Source: Candidatus Baldrarchaeota archaeon (GTDB lineage Archaea; Asgardarchaeota; Baldrarchaeia; Baldrarchaeales; DXJG01). Taken from it: a stretch of DNA of 38,511 bases. Positions 1 through 10,300 of this stretch are shown one piece after another (within the stretch, counting starts at the first letter, position 1; the number at the start of each line of letters is the position of its first letter). A program made the position numbers and the translations under genes. The stretch spans positions 1 to 38,511 of the forward strand of contig JAEOSG010000006.1 of assembly GCA_016840485.1 (NCBI GenBank), written 5' to 3'. The notes below the pieces were generated by a model that was not told the DNA's origin, made no database searches, and worked only from the letters and a program-made list of their open reading frames with translations.

Positions 1-1
1 C

Positions 2-1603
2 ATGAAGTGGGAATTTGTGCCTAAACTTCCAATTGCGCGTCTACTCTGGAAATTTCATTGTAAAAAGTGGGTAAAGATAGATAACATAGCTGCTCAGGCT
101 ATTATTGATGGAAAAAATCTTTTAGCGCCCGGAATTCTGGATTGCGACGAGGAAATATTAGAGGGAGATCATGTAATAATTGTTAATGAACAAGACGAGG
201 TAGTGGCCGTAGGTACCGCTAAAATAAAAGGAAAAGATATGAAAAAAAGAGAAAAAGGACTAGCTGTTAAAGTAAGAGAAGCTGAGCCCCCGGTACAAGA
301 TGAAGTTTTGCCTGGAGGACAAACTTGGAGAGACGTGATAGATGCTAATATGAAATTTCTGGAAGACCAGGAAAGTAAAGCTTTAACATTCATTAAAAAT
401 GTTGTTAAAAGCGTCAATAAGCCAGTTACTGTTGCATTTAGTGGGGGAAAAGATAGTTTAGCAACACTGTTGTTAGTTCTTAAGGCATTGGGACCAAAAA
501 TAAAGATACTTTTCATAGATACTGGTATAGAATTTCCTGAAACTGTAAACTATACATTGAAATTTCTTCAGCAATTGGGTTTAGAAAATCGCTTACTTGT
601 AAAACGTGTCAGTAAGGATGTTTTTTGGCGAGTTGTTGAAAAGTTCGGACCACCCGGTAGGGATTACAGAATATGTTGTAAAACCAACAAATTAGGTCCA
701 ACAACACGATTAATCAGGGAAAATTTCCCAAACGGTTGCTTAACATTCATCGGACAACGAAAATATGAATCAGAAAGAAGATCCAAAGAACCAAAAATAT
801 GGCGAAACCCGTGGGTTCCAGGTCAAATCGGTGCAAGTCCTATTCACGACTGGACTGCACTTCAAACTTGGTTATACATTTTTAAAACACGTATACCATA
901 TAATCCGCTTTACGAAATTGGATTCTTCCGAATAGGCTGTTGGGTTTGCCCAGCTTTAAAACTTGCAGAAATAGAAAACATAAAGAAAACCCATCCTTCC
1001 CTCTGGGAGAAATGGGAAGAAGAATTAGAAAAGTGGAGAAAAACATACGGATTTCCGAGAGAATGGGTGACGTATGGATTTTGGAGATGGCGAAGGCTTT
1101 CAAAAAGTCAAAAAGAGTTGGTAAAAGCTTTAGGTTTAACTTGCGTTATCTCTGAAGCAAGAAGTGCACCGGAGAGATTAGAGTATACACTAATCTATGA
1201 AGGGGAGACATGTAGTGTAAACGCTACGGAAAGCATTATTAAAGCTGCATTGAATACTCGCATAGACTTAGAAAGGATATCAAATTTCCTATCGATATTG
1301 GGAGAGGCCAAAACTAGCAAGGAACTTGGTATTGTTAACTTAATGGGTAAAGACTTTACTTGCAGAATATTTCAAACAGGCCGTTTTGTGATCAGAGTAA
1401 AAGATGACAAGGAGATTCCTAGGAAAATCGTTGAAAAAGTATTTAAAACTATTGTTAGGGCGATTTACTGTGTAGGATGTGGGATATGTGTAAGTAAATG
1501 TCCAAATGGCGCAATAAGCATCATTAACGGTAAAGCCGTTATCGATAAGGCTCTTTGTACTCATTGTGAAAAATGTCTCGGAGAATGCCCAGTTCTCCTT
1601 TAA
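2..1603 (+). CDS. Phosphoadenosine phosphosulfate reductase-like protein with C-terminal 4Fe-4S ferredoxin domain
   Basis: 533 aa ORF; SGGKDSLATLLL PP-loop motif; C-terminal CVGCGICVSKCPNGAI and CTHCEKCLGECP clusters; N-terminal PUA-like segment. Confidence 0.88.
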   Translation: MKWEFVPKLPIARLLWKFHCKKWVKIDNIAAQAIIDGKNLLAPGILDCDEEILEGDHVIIVNEQDEVVAVGTAKIKGKDMKKREKGLAVKVREAEPPVQDEVLPGGQTWRDVIDANMKFLEDQESKALTFIKNVVKSVNKPVTVAFSGGKDSLATLLLVLKALGPKIKILFIDTGIEFPETVNYTLKFLQQLGLENRLLVKRVSKDVFWRVVEKFGPPGRDYRICCKTNKLGPTTRLIRENFPNGCLTFIGQRKYESERRSKEPKIWRNPWVPGQIGASPIHDWTALQTWLYIFKTRIPYNPLYEIGFFRIGCWVCPALKLAEIENIKKTHPSLWEKWEEELEKWRKTYGFPREWVTYGFWRWRRLSKSQKELVKALGLTCVISEARSAPERLEYTLIYEGETCSVNATESIIKAALNTRIDLERISNFLSILGEAKTSKELGIVNLMGKDFTCRIFQTGRFVIRVKDDKEIPRKIVEKVFKTIVRAIYCVGCGICVSKCPNGAISIINGKAVIDKALCTHCEKCLGECPVLL

Positions 1604-1631
1604 ACAATTTTACCGTTAAATCTTAGCATCT

Positions 1632-1985
1632 CTACTTACTTCCTAAATATGTCTTTATTTCCTCCCAGACTTCTTTCCTCAAGCGTACAACATCATGTAT
1701 CTCTATTTCCTCAGCTTCCTTAATTACATTTTTAAGCTGAATAACTGTACCAACTGCAGAAATATTGGACACATCAACCGGGAACTCTATCTCAAGCCCC
1801 TTAATAACTAATTCAACTTTCAAATCCGGCAATCTTATACGAACACTTCTAACTATACCAATCCTACGAGCACTACCATCTAAAACTTCTTTACCGATGA
1901 GACGCCCAGGCATGGTGAGTTCATAGAGTTCCGCTTCCGTAAATGAGGGGAAAAAATCCCCCTTACTCAATAAGCACACCTCCAC
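1632..1985 (-). CDS. Conserved archaeal protein, PRC-barrel-like
   Basis: 117 aa ORF; GRLIGKEVLDGSARRIGIVRSVRI resembles a PRC-barrel start. Confidence 0.55.
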   Translation of the reverse strand: MEVCLLSKGDFFPSFTEAELYELTMPGRLIGKEVLDGSARRIGIVRSVRIRLPDLKVELVIKGLEIEFPVDVSNISAVGTVIQLKNVIKEAEEIEIHDVVRLRKEVWEEIKTYLGSK

Positions 1986-2060
1986 AATCTATAAGAAATG
2001 TAACAAATTGAATTTAGGTAAAAAATATAGTCAAATTTGATAATTTAATATTTAACCTAA

Positions 2061-4367
2061 GTGAGGCAATCCTATAAAAGTGTGGCGCCAAGAATGATAA
2101 GGAAACCACAGCAAAATTTTGTTGTACAACCGCTGATTAAAACAAATGCAGTAGAATATCGAAAATATCAAGCAGAAATAGTAGAGAAATGTCTAGAAAG
2201 GAATACTCTAGTGATACTTCCCACAGGCCTAGGTAAAACCATAATAGCCGCAATAGTTGCTGCCCACCGCCTATTAAAGTATCCAGATTCAAAATGTATC
2301 ATGTTAGCTCCCACCAAACCTTTAGTAAACCAACACTGTGAAATTTTCAGAGCTGTTTTAAACCTTCCCTCTCATGAAATTAATGCCATAACTGGAACCG
2401 TAAGGCCTCAGAGTCGAGTTAATGTTTTAAAGTCTTCAAAAGTAATATTAATGACTCCTCAAACATTAGAAAACGATTTAATTACTAGTCGATGTGATTT
2501 AAAGCCAGTTTCATTATTAATTTTTGATGAAGCTCATCGAGCTGTCGGCAATTACCCATATGTGTATATAGCGAAAGAATACATAAAACAAGCAGAACAT
2601 CCATTAATACTTGGTTTAACCGCGTCACCGGGATCAGAAAAAGAGAAAATAGAAGAAGTCTGTAGAAATCTTTATATTTCACAAATAGAAACACGAACAG
2701 AATATAGTCCTGACGTGAGACAATATATCCATCCAATTTACATGGAATGGAAAACTGTAAAATTGCCATCCGATTTTTTGAAAATAAAAACACTTTTAGA
2801 AACTCTTTTTAAAGAAAGATTAAAGATTTTAAAAGAATACGGTTATTTAGAGAGTTCAGACATTAAAAAAATTAGCAGAAAGAATTTACTTGAACTCAGA
2901 GCGAAAATTCAGAGCGAAATTGCAGAATATCTTCGACCACCCTCGAGTCTTTTCTCTGTTTCCTTGGCAATCGCTGAAGCATTAAAGTTGTCCCACATGC
3001 TGGAACTCCTAGAAACACAGGGAATAACCCCAGTTGCAGAATATCTTACAAAGATGAAAAAAGAAGCCGAGCGGCCTGGGCATCAAAAAGCTACAGAAAC
3101 CCTATTGAACGATGACAAACTCTTGGAAGTAGAGAAATTAATACAAAAATTAATAAAGGAAAATTACGAGCACCCAAAAATAAAGGAAACCATTAAAATA
3201 ATCTCAAGACATCTGCAATCAAATGAGAAAGCAAGAATTATAGTGTTTACAAAGTTCAGAAACACAGCAAAAAAGTTAGTTGAAGAATTAAGACAAATCG
3301 ATGGAATTAGGCCTGCGCGATTTGTTGGCCAAGCTTCAAAAGATGTGGATATGGGGCTCACACAAAAAGAACAGTTAAGGATTTTGGGAGAATTTAAAGA
3401 AGGCATATATAATGTGCTAGTGGCTACAAGTGTAGCGGAGGAAGGGTTAGACATAGCTGAATGTGACCTAGTTATTTGTTACGATGCTGTTCCAAGTGCA
3501 ATACGTCAAATTCAAAGAAGAGGTCGAACAGGGAGAAGGCGGCCTGGAAGAATGGTAGTACTCATAGCTGAAAAAACTAGAGATGAAGCTTATTTTTGGT
3601 CAGCAAAGCGCAAAGAAAAGGTTATGAAACAGACTATAAAAGAAATTTCAACCAAACTTCACGTGACAAGTATTAACACAACAAGTAAATCCTTAGATAC
3701 TTTCATAAAATCACAAGAAGAATTAAAAGTATATGTAGATAATAGAGAACTTAGATCACAAACCGCAAAGTATCTTGCGGAACTTGGAGTTAAACTTATA
3801 CCAGAACAACTTCCCATAGCAGATTACATAGTTTCCGATAGAGTTGCTATAGAGCGAAAAACTACTGAAGACTTTTTACAGTCAATTATCGACAAAAGAC
3901 TATTTCAACAACTTACAGACCTCAAAAGAAACTACACAGTACCCATATTAATAATAGAGGGCGAAAATGTCTACAAAGGAAAAGCAATATCTCCAGATGC
4001 TGTCAGAGGTGCATTAGCTAGCATAATTCTCGACTTTAACGTACCCATCCTATGGGCAAAAACCCCCAGCGAAACAGCACACCTAATATACGCTATAACA
4101 AGGCGAGAGCAAAAGAAAGAAAAACGATATCCCTCGATAAAAAGGGAAAAAATGCCGTTAAGCGATAGAGAACTTCAAGAATACATTGTTTCAGGACTTC
4201 CCGGGATAGATCTTACCCTTGCAAGAAGGCTGCTGAAAGAGTTAAAAACCGTAGAAAACATATTTACCGCATCAGAGAACACACTCAAAAAGGTTAAGGG
4301 AATAGGCGAGAAAACGGCTAGAAAAATTAGAGAAATATTAACTCTACCATACAATGAAACCGAATAG
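2061..4367 (+). CDS. hef: Hef-type SF2 helicase/XPF-family nuclease
   Basis: 768 aa, GTG start; LPTGLGKT, DEAH, helicase C-terminal QRRGRTGR, ERKTTEDF nuclease motif, C-terminal HhH. Confidence 0.92.
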   Translation: MRQSYKSVAPRMIRKPQQNFVVQPLIKTNAVEYRKYQAEIVEKCLERNTLVILPTGLGKTIIAAIVAAHRLLKYPDSKCIMLAPTKPLVNQHCEIFRAVLNLPSHEINAITGTVRPQSRVNVLKSSKVILMTPQTLENDLITSRCDLKPVSLLIFDEAHRAVGNYPYVYIAKEYIKQAEHPLILGLTASPGSEKEKIEEVCRNLYISQIETRTEYSPDVRQYIHPIYMEWKTVKLPSDFLKIKTLLETLFKERLKILKEYGYLESSDIKKISRKNLLELRAKIQSEIAEYLRPPSSLFSVSLAIAEALKLSHMLELLETQGITPVAEYLTKMKKEAERPGHQKATETLLNDDKLLEVEKLIQKLIKENYEHPKIKETIKIISRHLQSNEKARIIVFTKFRNTAKKLVEELRQIDGIRPARFVGQASKDVDMGLTQKEQLRILGEFKEGIYNVLVATSVAEEGLDIAECDLVICYDAVPSAIRQIQRRGRTGRRRPGRMVVLIAEKTRDEAYFWSAKRKEKVMKQTIKEISTKLHVTSINTTSKSLDTFIKSQEELKVYVDNRELRSQTAKYLAELGVKLIPEQLPIADYIVSDRVAIERKTTEDFLQSIIDKRLFQQLTDLKRNYTVPILIIEGENVYKGKAISPDAVRGALASIILDFNVPILWAKTPSETAHLIYAITRREQKKEKRYPSIKREKMPLSDRELQEYIVSGLPGIDLTLARRLLKELKTVENIFTASENTLKKVKGIGEKTARKIREILTLPYNETE

Positions 4368-4375
4368 ATACAATT

Positions 4376-4735
4376 TTACGCTCCTATCCTTTTAATTCGC
4401 TCTAACGCTTCTAAAAATGCAACCAATATTCTTAAAAGCTCATACAATTTGTCTGGATCTTTTTCCTTGGCAATTTCCTTTTCCAAAGCCTGAACTTTAA
4501 CAACCAAAGTGCCCTTTAAGGTCGAAAGAACAGACTCCTCAAGAACTTTTGAGGCTTCCTCATCCCTTTGAACAATTACTACCCTCTTTTGACATTTAGG
4601 ACATATAATTTCATCTCGAACTTTGAAGAGTGGAGAGTGACATACTGGGCAAGCTTCACGTAACATTACAGCACCTGATCGTAGTAAGTCAACCATCCGA
4701 CTTATGTTCTCGCTATTTTCATTTTTCTTAGACAC
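4376..4735 (-). CDS. Sjogren's syndrome/scleroderma autoantigen 1 family zinc-binding protein
   Basis: 119 aa; CPVCHSPLFKVRDEIICPKCQ zinc ribbon after a GAVMLREACP-type segment. Confidence 0.7.
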   Translation of the reverse strand: MSKKNENSENISRMVDLLRSGAVMLREACPVCHSPLFKVRDEIICPKCQKRVVIVQRDEEASKVLEESVLSTLKGTLVVKVQALEKEIAKEKDPDKLYELLRILVAFLEALERIKRIGA

Positions 4736-4989
4736 ATTAACGCCTCCATGTTCAACATAATTACATGAATTTTATAAACCTTCGACGCTCTTCGGAAACA
4801 ACTAATAAACAGCTTAATGAAAACCCATCATGCTCTTGTTAACCGTAATTAAGATTTAAAGTTTAACGCATGATTTAACTTTTTCCAACAACAATTTTAA
4901 ATTTAAATTGAAGAAAGAAATTTTAATTCATTTTTCATAATTAATAAAACAACACTCATAAGAAACCATCTTATAAGGGGGAAACGTCG

Positions 4990-5253
4990 ATGAGTACGGA
5001 AACAAAGGAAAAAATAGAACAAGCAACACAAATTCTTAAGCAAATCGCAGAAGATACCTCCGTACCAAGAAATATAAGAAGGGCGGCAAATGAAGCTATA
5101 GAAATACTACATGAAGGCGAAGGAACCCCTGCTGTAAGAGCAGCAAATGCTATATCAATACTAGATGAGGCCTCGCAAGATCCTAACTGCCCATTGCATG
5201 CAAGAACAAAAATATGGAATGCCGTTAGTATATTAGAAACTATACAAGACTAG
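4990..5253 (+). CDS. UPF0147 family protein
   Basis: 87 aa; [25 protein letters not shown] and [17 protein letters not shown] family pattern. Confidence 0.85.
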   Translation: MSTETKEKIEQATQILKQIAEDTSVPRNIRRAANEAIEILHEGEGTPAVRAANAISILDEASQDPNCPLHARTKIWNAVSILETIQD

Positions 5254-5313
5254 TCCAAATCTATCTCTCTATATTTTGCTCTAGTACATCAACCAGTCAG
5301 GAGAGTTTAAAAT

Positions 5314-6717
5314 GTGAAAGCTAGAATCAGAGGGATTTATTCCACAGCTTTAACAAAACTACTCTTAGACCACGGGTTTCAAATAACTCAGAGCACACAG
5401 GTGATCAGAAACAGATTAAACATAGAGCCTGATGTAGATACACCGGACATAGATATAAGAGACACATCAGACAAGCAAGGGCTGGTGGTGGAGGCAAAAG
5501 ACGCTATTTTAAACATGTTCCTAAATGTAATTACCGAAGAATTACCAAACCCTCTTATTTATCTATCAAAAGTTACAACAAATGCAATTTACAAGGGCGT
5601 CGTGGAACAACAAACCCCTCATGGAACAATTATAAATCTAGGAGAGTATAAGGGAGTATTGTTAGGTGAAAAGCTAGAAGAAGGAAAAGAGTTACTTGTT
5701 AGAGTAATTGACCCCGGATTAGGAAGAGACATCACATTAACCACAAATATAACTATACCAGGTAGATACGCAATTCTTATCCCCGAAAATTCAATAAAAA
5801 TAAGCAAAAAAATAAGAAGCCCAGAAGCAAGACAAACGTTATTTGTTTTAGGAAAAGCCATAAAGCCTAAAAACTGGGGTATACTTTGGAGAACTGCCGC
5901 AGCGACCAGAGAAACAAAAGAATTAATAGAAGAAGTTAAAAGACTCGAGGAAGAAGCAGAAAAAATATTTAAAAAGGGAGAGAAAGAAAGTGCCCCTGCA
6001 CTTCTCTATGAAGGAGAAAGAATAGCGCATATAAAGATACCGTATGAAGCAAAAAGAAGATTAGACGAAATCAGAGGCAAAGTAACCCCGACAATACCAA
6101 ACCACCACTTCTACAAGTCGCTAAATTCGGAATTTGCTTTAGTTGTAGATCTAGCTGAAAAAATAATATCAAAAAAACCTGAACTAAAAGAGGAAGTAAC
6201 GGAGCAGGTTAAAGAGACCATTCTTCAAAAATATCCTAAAATAGGAGAAATCATTGAAATAGAACATGTTAAACTTAACGGGAAAAGAATACACCTAACA
6301 CCAGGAAAAATTATCGAAAAAACAAACAACCCACTAACACTAAAACTTATGAGAAAGTTCAGAAGCGGAGGAGTATACGATGCTCTAAACATACCCATAG
6401 AAGAAGGGGACTACGGAATAACGGAAATTACTCAAGGATCCTGGTACATGAAAACCAGTTATTACAATAAAGAAAAAGAACTTAAAGGAGAATATTACAA
6501 TATCTCTACCGGAATAGAAATCCACCCACAAAAGGTAACCTACATAGACCTTGCAATAGACATTGTAAAATGGCCAAATAATGACGTAAAGGTAGTGGAT
6601 AAAGAGGAACTAGAAGAAGCTTGCAAAAAGGGAATAATAACCGAAAAATATTATCAAGAAATATTAAAAAATGTGGAAATTTTAAAAGAGAAAATAAAAT
6701 CAAACATTGAAAAATAG
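5314..6717 (+). CDS. FAU-1-like RNA-binding protein (RNase E/G-type S1 domain plus DUF402)
   Basis: 467 aa, GTG start after an RBS-like GGAG; RGIYSTALTKLLLDHGFQITQST N-terminus. Confidence 0.75.
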   Translation: MKARIRGIYSTALTKLLLDHGFQITQSTQVIRNRLNIEPDVDTPDIDIRDTSDKQGLVVEAKDAILNMFLNVITEELPNPLIYLSKVTTNAIYKGVVEQQTPHGTIINLGEYKGVLLGEKLEEGKELLVRVIDPGLGRDITLTTNITIPGRYAILIPENSIKISKKIRSPEARQTLFVLGKAIKPKNWGILWRTAAATRETKELIEEVKRLEEEAEKIFKKGEKESAPALLYEGERIAHIKIPYEAKRRLDEIRGKVTPTIPNHHFYKSLNSEFALVVDLAEKIISKKPELKEEVTEQVKETILQKYPKIGEIIEIEHVKLNGKRIHLTPGKIIEKTNNPLTLKLMRKFRSGGVYDALNIPIEEGDYGITEITQGSWYMKTSYYNKEKELKGEYYNISTGIEIHPQKVTYIDLAIDIVKWPNNDVKVVDKEELEEACKKGIITEKYYQEILKNVEILKEKIKSNIEK

Positions 6718-6781
6718 ATTAAAGAAGAAGACGTAGTATTTTATAAAAATAAATCACATATAGTCGATTTAATTCTCTTAT

Positions 6782-6961
6782 TTAATTGAGATAATTAAGA
6801 CTATTTAAGACTAAAACTACGTCTTCTTGCCATTTCTTAAACTGTCTTCTGAAAAATTGTATAAAATACCAAGTGGTAACAACTAGCGTAGAAATACAAA
6901 CTAATGTCGCTGAAATGATAAAATACCAATCAGCCTTCACTGTCCTAAACATTATAATCAT
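6782..6961 (-). CDS. Small single-pass membrane protein (59 aa)
   Basis: Not in ORF track; translation MIIMFRTVKADWYFIISATLVCISTLVVTTWYFIQFFRRQFKKWQEDVVLVLNSLNYLN; AAGGAGA RBS-like sequence upstream. Confidence 0.5.
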   Translation of the reverse strand: MIIMFRTVKADWYFIISATLVCISTLVVTTWYFIQFFRRQFKKWQEDVVLVLNSLNYLN

Positions 6962-7005
6962 AAATCTCCTTGATATTACATTATAATCTCAAGTCCCCTT
7001 CCAAT

Positions 7006-7583
7006 CTATTTAGCTGTATTTTCTTTGCTCTTCGGTATCCCAATGTATCTTGGAGTCCTTAATTTATACACTATGTAGTCCTCACCGAATATGCGTTCAA
7101 GGTATGGTTCTTCCATTTTTACAATGTAGTAGTGGCAGTATATGATAGCTATTGCTGTGAGGAGGAGCGTAAATCCTGAGCGGCCGAGAAGCGATATACC
7201 TAGTAGTGAGAAATATAACCCTAGAAACTGCGGATTCCTACTCCAACGGTAAATACCCGTGGTTATAAGTTTTGAAACTTCCATCCCCGATACTTTACGT
7301 AGCGAATGAAACTCGAAAATGCCAGCCAACGTTAAGGTAATCTCAGTCACAAATAAAGTTAGACCACATACAAATGCGACCATTTTTCCGATCGGTAATG
7401 GCCAAAGATTATATAGTGACGATAAAACTACTAAAATAGTCCAAGCTGTATCCAATACCCACCAACCAAGCGAAACCCCTATTGGTAGTGTTTCCCCTTG
7501 TCATAAGCTAGTTTAGTCCTAAATAGGATATATAATCCAAATCCTACAAAAATTCCTGTACCTACATAAATTACGTAAAGCAA
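7006..7583 (-). pseudogene. Isoprenylcysteine carboxyl methyltransferase-like membrane protein with a 1-nt frame break
   Basis: C-terminal ORF 7006..7455 has the RNPQFLGLYF motif; the N-terminal segment (TTG 7583 after GGTGGTGA; LLYVIYVGTGIFVGFGLYILFRTKLAYDKG) joins only if one base is skipped near 7491-7497. Confidence 0.6.
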
Positions 7584-7717
7584 AATTCACCACCCTTTGT
7601 TAATTCTATACATGAAATAAGAATGCATTTAACAAAAGATATTAAATTAATGCTGAAAATTAAAAAATATCAATGGGATATTATAAATGCCTGTAATACT
7701 AATATTGCTGATAAATC

Positions 7718-8790
7718 TTATTCGTAGTCGGTTAATCCAGTTCTCCAAACTCTCGCTATTTTATCCAAGGGAGTCCCTACAACTTGGATCCGATTATAGT
7801 CTGATTCCCCTATACCCCTTTCTGCCGCACGCCTGAGATATGATACATCAAATAGGTTAAGTCCACCTATCTTTAGGGCAATGCAATCAAGTGCCAAGGG
7901 ATCCCTGCCAGCAAGAATCGTGTTAAGTTCCAAAGTCTTAGGATCTGGACTACTTATGCTCGGATTTTTACACACTGTTATACCGTCTATCACAGTTAAA
8001 GATGGCTTTATCACCATATTCAGATCCACTATGCCGTCGTCAAGAGCCGTGTGAATCCTCTTCTTCTCGCCTTAGGAGCCCATCTTTGGACACGCTACGT
8101 AAATGGTGGAGATGCTACGTACGTAAATGGTGTATTACAACGTTGGACACGCTACGTAAATGGTGTATTACAAAACTATGGTAGAGAAGGATCTGTGGGA
8201 TATGATATTTGGGAGCGGATATATGTTAGGGTTAGTAAATACCAGTATACTTATGGAAACTACGAGTTTAAGGTACCAGCAGGAATATACTTCAGATGTT
8301 ATTAATCTCTATCTAACCCTATTTTTATTTAGAAAATATTATATTTGGAATATTGTAGCAACTAACATAATTATAATTATATTATTATTTTTATTTTTTT
8401 AATTTTATTTTGAAATTATAATATTGTTTTAGTTCTAGCAGTTGAGGGTTTCTTTTGCGGTGTTTTCATTATGGTGTTTGTTACATATACTTTTTACTTC
8501 AATTTCTTCTATTCTAGGTTTTAAATTCCCTATCAACATCGTCAATAATAAGCACGTCGAAGAAAGTTTCTGTGCTCATTATTCGATAACCTAAATCACT
8601 CGTGGATCAGTTGTCAGCCCTGTATTAGAAAGCAGAGTAAAAAACTAAGTCAGTTTAATTATCACTTTATCATGGGGGTGCACAAAACTCTTAATCCTGC
8701 CAATCAGATCAATTACCCCTTTAACTGCGGACTCGACATCTACATTCTGTACAACAGACATAACTTCTTGCATCATTAATGCATCATAAT
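7718..8790 (-). pseudogene. Decaying DUF362 family gene
   Basis: C-terminal half intact (KRIHTALDDGIVDLNMVIKPSLTVIDGI, 7718..~8062); N-terminal remnants on the same strand at ~8640-8790 (VESAVKGVIDLIGRIKSFVHPHDKVII) and ~8590-8620 (TGLTTDPRVI); stops and repeats between them. Confidence 0.6.
8085..8175. repeat. Short imperfect tandem repeat, unit TTGGACACGCTACGTAAATGGTGTATTACAA
   Basis: ACGTAAATGGTG occurs three times in about 80 bp; two copies extend to GGACACGCTACGTAAATGGTG. Confidence 0.75.
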
Positions 8791-9032
8791 ATATACCAAT
8801 TCCTTTACATCAATATATCCCTTATTATGAGTTCTTGGTCTATAAGTACCAACCTGTTTTCTTATCTCTCTAATTATTCTTTTGGGACCAATATTATTAA
8901 AGTAGCTGCAACAGGGATGATCTAGGATTAATAAGTAAAGATTGCCAACTGTTGTTTTAAAATCAGAAATATAAAAAATAAACAAATTATTCATAGTATG
9001 GATAGCATATCGGCCGAAATTTTGTGCAAGCT

Positions 9033-9159
9033 TGGTGCGGGGGGTGGGATTTGAACCCACGCAGGCCTACGCCAACGGGTTTCTCCGCATTGGGCTCCTG
9101 GGCCCGTCGCCTCTTGTCGCCGAACACACGTGGCTTTGACCTGGCTCGGCCACCCCCGC
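9033..9159 (-). tRNA. tRNA-Leu (CAG tentative), intron-containing, CCA encoded
   Basis: Acceptor GCGGGGG/CCCCCGC, A73, CCA; T-arm GUGGGUUCAAAUCCCAC; long variable arm. D-arm is canonical only after removing a 23-nt insert (9113..9135); a second insert lies in the anticodon loop. Confidence 0.85.
9113..9135 (-). other. Predicted 23-nt BHB intron in tRNA-Leu D-loop
   Basis: Central GGUC/GACA (3 of 4 pairs), bulges AAA and AGA; splicing yields GCCGAGCCAGGUCAAAGGCGACGGG. Confidence 0.65.
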
Positions 9160-9219
9160 AGGCTATGAATTTCCTTAAAATAACCGAGTTTTCTTTGACC
9201 TAGTATTTAGTGTAATCAA

Positions 9220-10300
9220 CTATATTCTTTTTAATATTTTTATTAGTGCTTTTGGTGTTTCTTGTACTCTTTTTATTTGTGCAAATTTCCCGTGGCCTAG
9301 TTTCGCTATTTGCTTGCATATTTTTATACCTATGGGTTGTTTGGTTGGTAAAGCAATTACGTGGAGTTTGGGGAAACGAGATGCTAATTTTCTTGGATCT
9401 TTGCCCCTGTTGTAAAGACCGTCAGTTAATAGTATGGCCCATTTCTCCTTTATTTTACTTTTCTTAAGTTCTTTTAATGCTTTTTTCATTGCGTCCTCTA
9501 TGTTTGTGAACCCTGCAGCTTCTGTTTCAAGTATCTTCTCTATGACCACCGTGGTGGATTTTCTTTCGTTCATTTTCTTGATGACAGTTGCTCTTGTATT
9601 AAAAACAATTATTGAATATTCTATATTTCTCATATGATATGCTATTGTTGCTGTGGCTAAGGCAGCTGCAACTATTTTTTCTCCGTGCATTGACCCACTA
9701 GTATCAAGTATTAAGACCCCTGCTTTCCTTCTTTCTTCGCGTTCAATTCCTACAACATCGCTGTAACTCAGATATCTTTGTTCTAAAAACTTCTCTAAAG
9801 TTTCATCAAGGTCAAATTCATCTAAATAGGGTTGATATTCTACCTTTCTTCTAAAAGGCCCAGATGTGAAGTTAACTTGTCTTCCTAATGCGCTTCTAAG
9901 TATAGAAATTTTGAGGAATTTAATGAATAAGCGACGGTATTTTTCTGGTATGTTTCTTCTAATTAAAAAGAAAAACGTATATCCGGTTTCAGGGTTTTTG
10001 GCAATTTTTCTCGCTATAACCTCTAAGTTATCCGAAGCGGTTAAAGCATCAACAACTGCGTAAAGGTTGGACTTCGCAAGACCTAGAAGTGCTGAAATAT
10101 TATATTTTTTGATGGCGACTTCAGCCAGTCTTCTTATTGAAACATAGTCGAGATCTTTAGCTAAATGACGGTAATATTCGGGTAGTTTTCCTCCAATTTC
10201 TATTTCTTTCTCTAAAATCTTTTCTTCACTTATTTTATCGGCAATTATGAGTGGTTTTTGGTCATCGGGAATTCGTTCTCGAATTCCCTCGGTTACTGAA
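9220..10300 (-). CDS. VWA domain (CoxE/ChlD-like) coding region; no ATG/GTG/TTG upstream of internal Met at 9690
   Basis: Open frame reads ...GIEREERRKAGVLILDTSGSMHGEKIVAAALATATIAYHMRN (MIDAS DTSGSM); continuous back to the end of the AAA ORF; listed ORF 9220..9690 starts inside the VWA domain. Confidence 0.75.

Noticed and set aside
8085-8175. Possible CRISPR repeats
   Set aside because: Only ~3 imperfect units without regular unique spacers and no cas genes in the window.
8002-8402. Plus-strand ORFs 8002..8184, 8051..8305, 8160..8402
   Set aside because: They run over the tandem repeat and antisense to the DUF362 remnant; overlapping frames, no recognisable domain.
8776-9060. 94-aa minus-strand ORF
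   Set aside because: Its start overlaps the tRNA-Leu 3' end and its composition is non-coding-like; probably spurious.
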